A stretch of 64,000 nt of DNA from Pseudopyrenochaeta lycopersici (lineage: Eukaryota > Ascomycota > Dothideomycetes > Pleosporales > Pseudopyrenochaetaceae): contig NHZP01000078.1 in NCBI GenBank assembly GCA_003313425.1, forward strand, positions 1 through 64,000, given 5' to 3'. The notes beneath the pieces were generated by a model that saw only the letters and a list, made by a program, of their open reading frames with translations, had not been told where the DNA came from and ran no database searches. This document shows positions 42,908 to 53,548 of this stretch, piece by piece (position 1 is the stretch's first letter; each line of letters begins with the position of its first letter). The translations under genes were made by a program, and so were the position numbers.

Positions 42908-44251
42908 CCCTTAGCTATCAATCTGTCTATATAGGTCTCTAGCTTACAGGCAGAATAATCACCACTTCTCCCTATTCTCAACAGTGTCTCGCTACGCAGT
43001 GAGGGACGTTACGAAAACTGTTCTGGCCCTTCTGGTTATTCAATTTTTCCTGATTTCGGACTTACAAAGAATGTGTCTAATCTCGATGTTTATCGAAGTC
43101 TATCCCTCAATCGATCTTTGATCGGCCAAGAGCAGCTAGACATATCGGTTACCTCCAATCTTAGTACTTGGTACAGCAACAAGGATCCATACTCGTCTAA
43201 TTCCACCTCCTGCGAGAATTTTTGAAAACCTTTACTGCCCTCGACGTTGCTATATCCTGCATTCCATTACCCAATTTCACATGGAACCGAGTGTGGGGAA
43301 ATCCTGGACTTTTCGCAACTGAGCCAAGGACCTAGAAATGCCATAAGACAGGTCAATCCAATCTTGTCTCCCCGGTTTCTCTTTCCCAAAACAGATTTTG
43401 AAGACAGGACAGATCAGGACGGAATCTAAGCCAAATCAGAAAATTGTTACAATAGGCAGGCGTATCTAACCTCCTGAGCAAAGTCTTAGGGTCCTGCTGA
43501 CCATTAGATGGAGGAGGCCCAAAATTGAACTCAAAATCATAAAAGGCATATCAAGGCTGAAACTGGTCGCTGTCAGAGCAAATTGCTGCCTTCCGAGGGG
43601 TCCAGTTTCGGGTCTCATTCTACATGCAATATCGACGAGGACGGGGGACCAAAACTGGGGTTGTGTATGCACTCAACGAAACGAAGTGAAAGGGCCCAGA
43701 ATCGGACACAACTCTCAGTCGATGAACCCTTGGTAAATTCCAATGCGTATCACCACCGCCTCACACAGGCAAATGTGCATTTGACAGGTAAGTTAATCAC
43801 ATAGAGAGAGGAAAGGTGAGAGCTACGAGGTGAGGCGAGAGGTGAAAGAAGAAGGGGACGACGGTATGGATGAAGACAGTTCTCGCAGTTTTTAATGTAA
43901 ACAAGCAGAACATCTTGTTCAGGTCAAGTTAGGCCGATATATTGACATCTTAATATTTATGAACAAATTGTAGCAGAAAGTTCTCATTGGCTAAGCTGAG
44001 TTACTCTAAAGAATCAATCAATATCAAAGTGAACGCAGCAACTAGCTTGATTGCTTGCCCGTCAGAAGCATGGGCACATAGCAAAGAATGGCAACTCATC
44101 GCCATCAAGCTGTTTGACCAAGCATCCTTTGTGAAGCGAGTGCTTCCCGCAGGCTTTTTGAATCATATCCTGAAAGTCCTCAAAGTCTCTCTTGCGTGCG
44201 AGATAAATAAAAGCTGCTGCTGAAGAAAAGGATTCAATCGGCTATAGCACG
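42908..44251. other. no gene recognised
   Basis: Apart from the outer inverted-repeat arm near 42982-43013, only short unrecognised frames occur. Confidence 0.5.
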
Positions 44252-44442
44252 CAGTGTGGCCAGTGGATGGAACGGATCGTCGATCCAATCCAACGCCACA
44301 CAATCCAGGAGTATTCAGTCCAATCCAAATCCAGTCTCGCTCAGACACGCTGTGCCTGAGGCAGAACTGATTGGACTGAATATCCCTGCGTTGTGTGGCG
44401 TTGGATTGGATCGACGATCCATTCCATCCACTGGCCACACAA
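44252..44442. mobile_element. hAT-type MITE with 8-bp target duplication
   Basis: This 191-bp unit is flanked by the direct repeat ATAGCACG (44244-44251 and 44443-44450). It starts CAGTGTGGCCAGTGGATGGA and its right end is the inverse of nearly the whole left 70 bp, with a spacer of about 50 bp. CAGTG-type ends and an 8-bp duplication are hAT features. The arms carry TCCAATCCAA motifs that are also clustered in the ends of the decayed hAT at 50239-53285, suggesting that family mobilised it. The last two bases of the right end are changed. Confidence 0.8.
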
Positions 44443-44908
44443 ATAGCACGTGACGAGAAGGTCCATGAAGTAGAGGAAAGAAAGCTGAAAGAGTAGCGTG
44501 ACGAGCAGAGAAGCTCGAAGAAGCTGCGGAATGGAAGGAAGAAACCATCGTAAGAAGGCGGCAGTAAGGAAGCCAAAGGAAGAGCTGCGGTAGGTACGAA
44601 AACAGCTGCAAAATCAAAAGGGTCGGCCATTAATTGCGGGGGAGAAGTGCGGGGGGGAAGGAGTCGGCAAGGTGGCGAATGAGGGACGAAAGAGGGTCAT
44701 GGAAGGGATGAATCAGAGGCGGGGATTGGGAGGCCAAGCTTAACCCCTGCAAATAGATTGTTCACACGGGCACACCTGACTTTTCCCGGCGAAGTCTATT
44801 TTTAGGCACTTCAAATCCTCTTCTATCATCTTCACTCTTCACCTGATATTCTCTTTCTTCTGAGAAACCGTAAGAGAAGTGCACGATCTCCATGATCAAT
44901 ATGTCAAT
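44443..44908. other. 5' region of the Hsp70-like gene
   Basis: No gene recognised. A CT-rich stretch at about 44800-44865 fits a fungal promoter/leader. Confidence 0.4.
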
Positions 44909-46700
44909 ATGAGAGACTGGATATCATTCCCATGTTTACAGTTCCTCATTACTTCGATATGTCTCGTCTCTCCTGTCACATGCTACTACGACCATGGTTC
45001 CAGGTACTGGAATGGCAAGCCGGATCCAATAGGGATTGACTTTGCTGCTACATATGCGTGAGCATTCATACCAATTCTCATCTCAAACTGTCATGTATCT
45101 GATATCGTGTAGAATTGCGGTCTATGCCGACAGCGAAAACAATTTCACCGTTTTAGGCCTTGCTCACGGCTTGTCTGAAAACGGCAACGATTATGCGCGA
45201 TATGTGGAAGCCCTGCATGCCCAAACAGCAAACTGGGGATCTCCAAACCCAATAACTGACGATAGTGCTCAATTCGAGTCAGATAGGTGGTACGAGCAGG
45301 CTGCAAGTCGAGTCTCGTCGTCGTACCAGGAGGTCAAATGGAGAGCATGCAGAACTGTGCGGCCACTTCTAAAGACGACCGAGTTCTTCCACCAGATCTG
45401 CTGTCCAAACAATGCCTACGAGCCTCGACTCCCAGAATCCAAATATCGACACCTCGTCTCTCAGTACGAACGCACAATGCAGCTCAAACGCCTCGTGACA
45501 AAATTCTTCCGCCCTTCAACGATCCCGCAGCCTCTTACCAAGAGCGAGTTTGTGTTCTTGATATACCAGCTTCTCGTCGACCTCAAGTCTCAAGCCCAGA
45601 AAGAACAAAACATCAGTATCACATCCGCTGTACTCGGTGTTCCACCCTGGGTGCCGTACGAATTGAGAGACTTATTCGATGAAGCAGCTTTTCTCGCTGG
45701 CATTGGAACATTCAATTCACCATTCGACAGACCTTATAGCCGAGTTAAATTATCCGTCAAGACAGCTTCGCCTAGCTCACAACAACTCAACAAAACAGTC
45801 ATCGTTCTAGACCACGGGCAATACCATTTCAGCGCCCACCATTTTGTAATGGACAAGTGGAACGCGTCCGTAGAAAGATTCTCTTCGAGAGCAGCAACCT
45901 TCGGCTCACGTTGGATCTGGGCAAATCTCGGAACTAGGCTCATCGATGGCTTGAACTCAAACGTGACGGAAGAAGAAAAGATCCTGCGGGGAAGCGTTTC
46001 AAGGAATGAGCTCTTGAAGGTCATAGATGCTAGGAAAGTTATCAAACACAGCACACAGTGGCCAGAAAATCTAGAGTTTACCAATCGAAGCAAAAGTGTT
46101 AATATTACAGAAATTAGTGGACGGACAAGATCCTTTAACATGACGGGAGTCGATGTGCAAGAAACCGATGAGCAATATGCTGCCCATGTAATAGGCCTCG
46201 TACAGCACCTTCTTCTCCGCCATGATATGATGACAGAACATCTCCAAGCTCGTCCTGATTGGGAAACTATATCGAAGCTACCGAGTGACGAACGCTGGAA
46301 CCTATCTCTCGACATAGCCGCTAGCGTTACACCACCTGCAGACACCGGATCCTGGTTCAATAGCGTAGATGAAATTATCATTCTTGATGACGGATGGGAA
46401 GCCGAGCTGCTGCATCAAGCTGCTAGGAAAGCACTTGGGTGGAAAGACGCAGTACGCAAAAATGGGAAGGGGATTTGTATCCCACCTATTGAGAATGCCG
46501 CTAGGGGGGCGGCATTGAAGGCGATGCAATTGGTAAGGTCGTATGAGAATAGGCAGAGAGAGGCGGTAGAGATGAGAGAAAGCTATGACGAACGTCTAAG
46601 AAAGCAGGGATGGGATGGCAAGGAAAATCGAGCATGGTTTCTGTGGAGAGTGCAGGAAGAGTATATGAGGAAACTGAAGGACGAGAGAGATGAGATTTAA
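44909..46700 (+). CDS. Hsp70-like protein with N-terminal signal peptide, two exons
   Basis: Exons 44909-45057 and 45113-46700 (intron GTGAGC..GTGTAG, 55 nt) encode 578 residues. A hydrophobic leader (PCLQFLITSICLVSPVTC) suggests secretion or ER entry. The first phosphate loop, PIGIDFAATYAIAVYADSEN, aligns with the Hsp70 GIDLGTTYSxVAV pattern but lacks the Gly-Thr-Thr. VIVLDHGQYHFS stands for the second phosphate loop, and DEIIILDDGWEAEL for the adenosine motif that usually reads VGGSSRIP. A late NAARGAALKAMQL matches the EAVAxGAA helix. This is thus a strongly diverged actin/Hsp70-fold protein that may not hydrolyse ATP. Such proteins are common and uncharacterised in Pezizomycotina. The frame is undamaged. 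Confidence 0.75.
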
Positions 46701-47400
46701 AATGGAATACTTGGAGCCAGTGATTCTACTCATACGCTACTCCAAATGGAATATGCACAGGAACTGATTCCATATTAGTACAAGCAACATGTACTTCAGT
46801 CTATCCATCACGAACTGCCACCCTTCGACCAAGCATAGCTTCAGGACGATCTCAAACCTCAATAATGCTATCGCCTCAAATGCTATCCTCTCCATACCAA
46901 TATGGCAAATGCCACCCGACGCGCGGTTAAGACGAAACTGGAGGACAGCCGAGTAAAGGCTGGCTATAAGCGTCTACAGCGCCATTTCAATTGAGCAAAT
47001 CAGAGTGCTACGAAGAAAGAGAGTTACGTTCAGGACATTCGGGCACGGGGCTGCCGAAAGGAACAACTGCATTAAATCAGTCTCAAATAGGTGAAAGTGA
47101 TGCTAAAAGGCCTATCGTATGCGTCTGCCTCTTCGTAGCTCAATCTATTCCATTGTCGCCGACCAAACAGAGCAAGACCGTTGTCCACCTTGAAGTTCTC
47201 ACGGGCCAGCAACTATGCCGACAAGATCGCTCAGCGAAGTGTCCAATTTCGGCGTGGGTGTGCCTGGTAGCCTCAAGGGGTCCCATTCTGGCTCCGGCTT
47301 TGAAGCCCGTTTTCGCTGAGATCTGTTTGAACTATTCGCAGTGGAAAGGTGCTATAATGTGTACGTTTCTGCCAAGGTGACCAATTATAGGACGCTCTTC
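46701..47400. other. no gene recognised
   Basis: One 129-codon plus-strand frame (46991-47380) has no recognisable family and poor coding character. Confidence 0.45.
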
Positions 47401-47415
47401 AGCATGGGGCGGTAT

Positions 47416-47700
47416 CTATCTTGCTGCTATGATGGCCTTGAGACAGCGTCCGCGCTCTTCCTTTGCGATAACCACTAGGGCGTTGGCAGTACTGTTGAAT
47501 TGATATACCGCTCTTGTGCAATGTGCACGTTCGTCCACCAACTGCCTATCAAATGGTAAGAAGGGCTGACCAGCCAACATTTTCTCTTTCTCAGATTTCT
47601 GGATCAACGGCTGCGGTGCATAGTACACTCGACGGCGCAGTAGTGGGAGGTGCTATTGAAGATGGAAGCGGTGACAGCGGCAGCAGCCGCTGAGAGTGCT
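47416..47700 (-). pseudogene. truncated paralogue of the acyltransferase part of the 21.6-kb fusion gene
   Basis: The minus strand encodes QPLIQKSEKEKMLAGQPFLP, then QLVDERAHCTRAVYQFNSTA and KEERGRCLKAIIAAR. This matches the maltose-acetyltransferase N-terminal domain of the fusion protein (QKTEKQKMLDGKPF; QLVYERMKCASAVYRFNNTG; HERCFKEIVEARW). A Pro/Arg-rich stretch precedes it, as in the fusion gene's linker. The beta-helix acyltransferase part and the Zn2Cys6 and chromo parts are absent, and the frame stops after IIAAR. It lies directly beside a truncated pogo element. Confidence 0.8.
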
Positions 47701-47829
47701 GTACAACCCAATAGTGTTGGATTGAAACATTAGCGGCTCTAGAACAACGTGAGTTGATTGGCAATTATTGGGGTTTCTGAAGGCACACGCGACATCCAAC
47801 CAGAGAAAGGAGATCCCGGATAAGACAGA

Positions 47830-48496
47830 CTGGATACCCACATTGGACCCCAAATGGATTAAGACGTCTCTCAGACGCCGTGACCACCTTAATAGACCCT
47901 CCAACGCCTATCTGGAAGCCAGTTTCGTCAAAGTTGTAGGTATCTTCGTCCAGAATGCCATACTTGGCTTTGACATTGCGTACAAGGTCAAACCAAGGAC
48001 TAATAATAGCTGGATTGCTGCACAGGACTCTTTGGTGATCGCGCTGCCTGGCTACCTGCGAATTAATCTCAGGCTTCCGGCGAACAAGGTTGGTTGCCCA
48101 ATTTTCGCCAACATGGCCACCTCCACGCGCAGCTAGCAGTTGGTTGGCCATTTCGCGTACGTAGCTAAGCGTAGGGGCGAATCCTCGCGCGTCAAGCTTG
48201 ATTATATATTGTATAATAGTGTCCTCTTCGTGCTTCTGAAGCTTTGATCGGTTAGGGTGGGTATTACGTCTTGAAAGCTTTCCAGCGCGCCAGTTGCGGA
48301 TAATGCTTTCACCCACATCATAGAGAGCAGCAGCTTGTCGCTGGGTTATTGACGCGTCAGGTTTTATTGCTTGGATAGCAAGGATAACTCTATCTTCACG
48401 AGAAAGCGATTCAAGATCAGGTTGTTGAGGCATGGCGATAGAGGTGTAAAGAGGTGTGGTCTTGGCAGAGGCGCGCATCTCGATTGTGGAACACGT
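47830..48496 (-). pseudogene. Fot1/pogo element, 5' part only
   Basis: The 5' end is at 48496, where ACGTGTTCCACAATCGAG follows a TA dinucleotide. The transposase starts MPQQPDLESLSREDRVILAI and closely follows the intact copy at 59117-60763 through the HTH region (KLSRRNTHPNRSKLQKHEED) and the first catalytic Asp (YNFDETGFQIGVGGSIKVV). Similarity ends after ASERRLNPFGVQ near 47840. The rest of the catalytic domain and the 3' end are missing. Confidence 0.88.
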
Positions 48497-48555
48497 TATT
48501 TATAATCGCATAACATAATAATGAATGGATAGAGTTATGTTTAACAGCTCTGATC

Positions 48556-48800
48556 GCACCCCGAGTGATTTGTCGCCGAAGCTCACTATGAAGGCAAGGA
48601 TATCTCGTCCGTGGTGAGTACCAATTACAAGGGCTGTCGACGGTGTTGCTGCTGGATGAGGTATCCAATTCATGAACTCGTAGGCTGGCACCGAGGCGAG
48701 CAGATTCTCTGCGCCGCAAAAGGCGATGCGCTGCCGAATTTTGTTGAGCGCCATGAATTTTGTGACTGTTGTCGTGAACGAGGCAATGCAGTTGAGAGAA
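48556..48800 (-). pseudogene. N-terminal fragment related to the 26.1-kb gene
   Basis: From an ATG at 48754 the minus strand reads MALNKIRQRIAFCGAENLLA, then PAYEFMNWIPHPAATPSTAL and FIVSFGDKSLGVR, nearly the same as the start of the protein at 26128. The homology extends upstream of the ATG (CCTCGTTCACGACA-type leader), so it is a DNA segment duplication. It ends near 48556. The pogo terminus lies about 60 bp further on. Confidence 0.85.
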
Positions 48801-48854
48801 CACTCGAAGCGCTACCCCATATAGCTCGAGATCGGCGATCCAAGGTGAGAGCAT

Positions 48855-50065
48855 GCATAACGGTGAAGATCGGTGAGCTCAAGGCGTACTGTATGAGCAG
48901 CGATAACGAAAGCAAGCTGGGTGCTGCCCGCAGGGGTGAAGCTGACGTACGGCAAAGGCTTTTGCGTGGCTCTGAAGTCAAATATGAACAGTAATCCTGG
49001 ACTAGAGAAGCATATGACAATATTCTAAGCACACGCTTCTCCTCGCTAGCCTTGTCGTGGCGTTCTCAGGCGCTGCACTTGTAGCCTGCTGCAGACGCTC
49101 CCAGCGTTGGAACATGCAAATGATTGGAGTAAGAACTCAATGAAAGACAGAGCACTCGCGAAAGGACACGGTGGTTAGTAAAAAGAGGTTGTTATCCCGC
49201 CTTCATAGTCATAGAGGAGCTATGGTCTGGTTTATTCCCCTTTCATGGAGTTCGTCGGCACTGAACTTGATTGGTCAGCCATGCGGTGAAGAGCTGGGGG
49301 TCAGAGCGCTTAGCGTCAAACTTACACCGAAGCAATTTTGTGCGGGGCTTAAGGAGGGTGCAGCTTCTCACAGGGCGCATCCGGGAAACTTGAGATATTT
49401 CGCAAAAGAATCGACAGAAAAAGAAAAGTTGGTCAGTGGGCCTCTTGCCGCCTACGATTGGCAAGCGAGGGGCGTCCGAACAGTACATTCTTCTAATTAG
49501 CCCCTGCGGCGCAGCGTTGTCTTCAAAATCTCGGAACTTGCACATCATCTTACGATCCAAAGCGCTAGATAAGTTGGAGCCGCAACCACAGCAGCCAAAG
49601 CCCCCCAGCAGCGTGTGGTGGTCAACCATCCCAGCCTTGTAAGAACTCTCTCGTTTCCACGCATCAACCGCCCTTCGTCCTTATCAGATGACAACGATTC
49701 ATCAAAACGACACCACGCATCTGTTGTCGGCAATACACGCATGTAGAGTATGTGCACGAACGGCCCAGACTATATATTCAGTTCTGTATCATCACCACTC
49801 GGTCAGCGGAAGGTTGCCATCCCGCGCCTCCAGACACCTGGCCGGGCGCGACACACGCCCAAGGACAGACGCCGAGTCTCAAGAGCGTGCACAGCAGTAC
49901 GTACAAGCCGTTTACAGCGAGCAGAGACTGTGCTGCCACAGTAGCCCGGGTCCTTAAATGATAGCCATGTAGTGTATTTAGAACATCGGCAGTCATCTAA
50001 TGGGCGCAGCCATATTCACTCCTCTCTTTCGCTTGAACAGTTCCTGACAACGACCCTACACGTAG
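48855..50065. other. no gene recognised
   Basis: Many overlapping short frames on both strands, none with a motif or convincing splice structure. Confidence 0.45.
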
Positions 50066-50179
50066 TGCCGCTCCTACAAGATCAAATGCACCGGAGAGAA
50101 ACCGCAGTGCAAGCACTGCGCTAGCAGGCGCCGCGAGTGCGTTTATATACTGCCTCGAAAAGATAGGCTAAAGATGTGA
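50066..50179 (+). pseudogene. orphan Zn2Cys6 zinc-finger fragment
   Basis: The plus strand encodes CRSYKIKCTGEKPQCKHCAS followed by RRRECVYILPRKDRLK. The cysteines fit the second to sixth positions of a fungal C6 finger (C-x6-C-x6-C-x2-C-x6-C, with CRSYKIKC in place of CRRRKIKC). The codon before the first Cys is TAG and TGA follows shortly after the finger. CACGTAG just before and GATGTGAAT just after could be splice sites, so it may be a single exon whose partners were not found. No middle homology region was found nearby. Confidence 0.65.
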
Positions 50180-50238
50180 ATACAGGCTCTCGTACCGTAT
50201 GTGCCGCTATACTAATAAGTCCAGTGTCACTGAGCGGC

Positions 50239-53200
50239 CAGTGATGTTATTGGATTGGATTGGAGCTGGATCCGAGGTTCGATCCAATCCAGTCCAGAAG
50301 GTAAGGCCTATAGGCTCCTGGTTCTCCAATATGGATCCAATAGCATTATTTCCCTTTTCGGCGATTAGTAAGCAGATTCAAGTGTAAGAGATGCATGCTG
50401 TATATTTAAATTCTATAGGGAAAACCTATCAAATTCGCCAGTAGTACTTTTCTCTTCCATTATACAGGGCTCTTCCTCACTGCTACCCGCCTCGCTGCCA
50501 CCCTCCTCAACGCCCTCTCCCCTTTCTGCACCCTGGCCACCAGACGTCACTTCACCACCTGTCTCGCCTTCCATCCAACCTATCTCAGAGTTATCGAAAG
50601 CGTGGCGCTCAGGGCGTCCATACCAAGCCCGCAGGCATTCGCTCGCCTCAATTATATCCATCTGGAGTCGTGAACGACGATCCGTAAGGAGGAGCTTAGC
50701 ACTGCTGAATAGGCGTTCGCAATCATCTGACATGGGAGGCACGGCCAATATGCCAAGGGCCATACGGGCTAAGTCCGTTTGCGAGTGATAACGCTCGTTC
50801 CAGTACTGAATAAGGTCGAATTCTTCGTCGTCGTTGAGGCGTATAACATCAGTACTGATAAACTCGTTGTAGTGGTCAATTGCAGGTACATCAAGATCGG
50901 ATTCCAGTTCTAGGTGACATAGTTTTAGACGCTTGTGATTCCTAATAGAACTGAACGATTTCTCCTTCAAAACTGAGGCCTTGGATACGTGGTTAGGAGT
51001 AGGGACGCCTCCAGCGAACTTGCCTCTATATTCGTCAACCCAGAACTCCCTGACAGCATCAACGGCTGTTTGAATCCAGGGTTGCTTATCGTTGTTCCCA
51101 TTCCAGACTTGATGGTACCATTGGTTCTTGAGAGTTGGATTTAACGAAATAGCGGCGTAGTAAGCCGGTGATTCGTCGGCCTTGTTGTAGTACTGCTCGC
51201 ATTTCTGCCAGGCAACTTCAGCAGCAGCGGCAAGCCAATTGTAGTCGTCAGCTTCGTTCAGCTTATCCTGACTATGGCCACGCTTTCGAAGGGCGTCTTT
51301 GGCAAGCTGTTCGAATTTCTGTCGGGCAATTTGGATTTCATCAATTAGCCAGTCCAACGACTGAAAACGATCCGCAAGAGTCCACTGCTTCCCTTCATTC
51401 ATTAGGGTAGCCTCGTAGAACGTCTCAAGTTGGTCATGGAGGTGGCCGAGTTCGTCCCATTGCCGTGGGGTTAGGCGGTCGTCTAGGACATCTTTTGTGC
51501 CTGACGGAGGCTCGTATTGATCACAAAAGAGCTGAATACGTTCTTTAACGTTAAGGGCGCGTCCGATAGACAGAAAGTATGAGTTCCAACGCGTGGACTG
51601 GCTCTGAATAACCTATAAAGAAAGTAGCATTAGTACCTTACTAACATCCTTAACTGCGGGTTGTGGCCGAAGGAACTCACCTCTAATCCATCAAATGCAG
51701 CTAGATCACCGCCAATCTCAATTGATCTAAAGAACTGACGACGTTGAGGACTGGCCCGAATATATCGTACGACATTATGGAGCCTTCCTATCGCACCGCG
51801 CTTCCTCCAGAGCTCACCAATTCGCGTCAAATCCCCTTCGCGATATGCAGCTTCAAGGTCCCTGTAAATCTTCTCTGCGTCCTTTCCGATGATAAAAGCC
51901 TGCGCGCAGAGGTTGGCAATATGGCTAAAACACCGAAGACGTCGTCGTAGGCGCTGCTTTTTACTCATATTTGGATAAAGAGCTTGAAGGACCAGGTCAA
52001 CGCAGGTATCATTTGAACTCGTGTTATCTGCTATAAAGTACCCAATTCGGCTACTAATCTTATAGTCGTCGAATACATGGAGGAGGACATCCGCTATATT
52101 CTCGCCTGAATGTTCGCCAGCGAGTTCACGAAGCGCAAGAACAGCTGTTCGTCGCTTGCCCTTTTTGTCAATGAAGTGAGCGACACAACCGAGTATGGCC
52201 AGATAATTAGGTGACGTCCATAAGTTAAACAAAATCGACATATTGCTGTGGGCCTCTTCCATGTCCAGACGCAGCTTCTCCTTCCGTGCGTCAAACGCCT
52301 CTTTAATCTACCTGCGAATTACTAGCCTGGCCTTCGGGAGGAGCTTTGTTAGGCCAGGAAAGATGTAAAAGAGGAGTTCGCGGAAGTAGGCATTCTTAAT
52401 CTAAAAGAAGGCGATATGGCAATAGACGATCCACCGAATGAGAAGTTCCTTAAATTCGTTAAACTGGCGTCTGAATACAAGGGTGGATATATTATTGAAG
52501 TTAATGATTGATGGCTGTGACGAACCCTTCTTTCTCGGGTTGAATTCACCAGTCTTCCTATTAATTTGGTGTTTTGATTCGAGGTGGTCTAGGGCAGTAG
52601 TATTACCGTTTCCGGATGTTGGAAGCTCCTGCTGGTGATGTTTTTGTTCGCATAAGTAACAGTACCAGAACCTCTTCGTCGGATCCTGCTTGAACTGGAT
52701 ATCCTCGCTATACATCTAAACAATGGACGTCCTCTTCCTATTATGCTTCTGGGGCTTCGCCAAAACGCGGCAGCGGACATACTGCTTCCTATTTAGTTTA
52801 AACTCGTCGGGCTCGATCAACGTGTCATCGGCGACGTTATTTCGGCGAGGGCTGATAGATGATAGGGCAAGAATAATTCTGTCGGTATCTGTGGCCTTAG
52901 AGCAGCCGCTGAAGTAGCTTTTGATCGTCATGGTGTTACTGATAAGTGGACCGTATGGGCATGTCTGCCATATCGAGAGTACTTCAATAGATGTGCGTGA
53001 CGCGTTTTCCCAAAGAATTTTATTAGGAAACATCGTCCTTGTAGTATTACGCGGTATGACAGACGCGTGTATTGGTGCTTGGTGCTGCTACAATAAATTC
53101 GCTTGAGTCGCTACCTGTCTAATCGAGTTTAGCCTTTGCCCAGTTGGGTTAAGTCATTGGAGCTCCAGGAGCCTACAGCGAATCGATCCAATCCAATCCA

Positions 53201-53285
53201 AATATTTGAGGCACCGGATCCACCCCATCCAAATACGATCCACGCCAGTCCAATCCAAATGCCCTCCAGTCCAATAACATCACTG
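50239..53285 (-). mobile_element. hAT DNA transposon, decayed
   Basis: The ends are perfect inverted repeats of CAGTGATGTTATTGGA (50239-50254 and 53270-53285). Subterminal regions carry many TCCAATCC/GGATTGG motifs. The flanking octamers differ (TGAGCGGC on the left, ATAAAGAC on the right), so no target duplication is left; recombination between copies or later mutation would explain this. The transposase within is interrupted by three TAG codons. Confidence 0.88.
50413..52931 (-). pseudogene. hAT transposase with intron and three in-frame TAG codons
   Basis: Reading from an ATG at 52931 (MTIKSYFSGCSKATDTD), a BED-like zinc finger appears (WYCYLCEQKHH ... ALDHLESKH), then the RNase-H core (FNLWTSPNYLAILGCVAHFI; GYFIADNTSSNDT), and the C-terminal dimerisation region (LARMALGILAVPPMSDDCER, LFSSAKLLLTDRRSRL). 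A well-formed intron, about 51612-51680 (GTGAGT..TACTAATG..TATAG), joins DGLE to VIQSQSTRWNS. Stops are TAG at 52716-52718, 52401-52403 and 52308-52310, all explainable as CAG or TGG changed by C-to-T. The C-terminal tail is Glu/Gly-rich. This belongs to a different hAT family from the 13.8-kb copy. Confidence 0.88.
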
Positions 53286-53548
53286 ATAAAGACTAGGCTG
53301 CGCTTTGAAGAAAGAGAGAGTGAGACAACTCAAAATAGAGATAATTGCAAGTCTATTGAGAATTGCATCACATGTGCCACGTATTGGAGTACTCATACCA
53401 ACAATTGTAGCCATCGCTCAAGGAGACACAAGGATAAAATTCAAAAAGAGCTATGTTACAAGCAGAGCTCTAGTTCAATACTACGACCAAAATCTCTTTC
53501 TACTCTTCTAAGGCCTGAGTCGTAACTGCGCCTTGAATTCAACTTCTC

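Noticed and set aside
45734..46381. Minus-strand frame of 215 codons
   Set aside because: It overlaps the Hsp70-like gene, which has recognisable motifs and a consistent intron.
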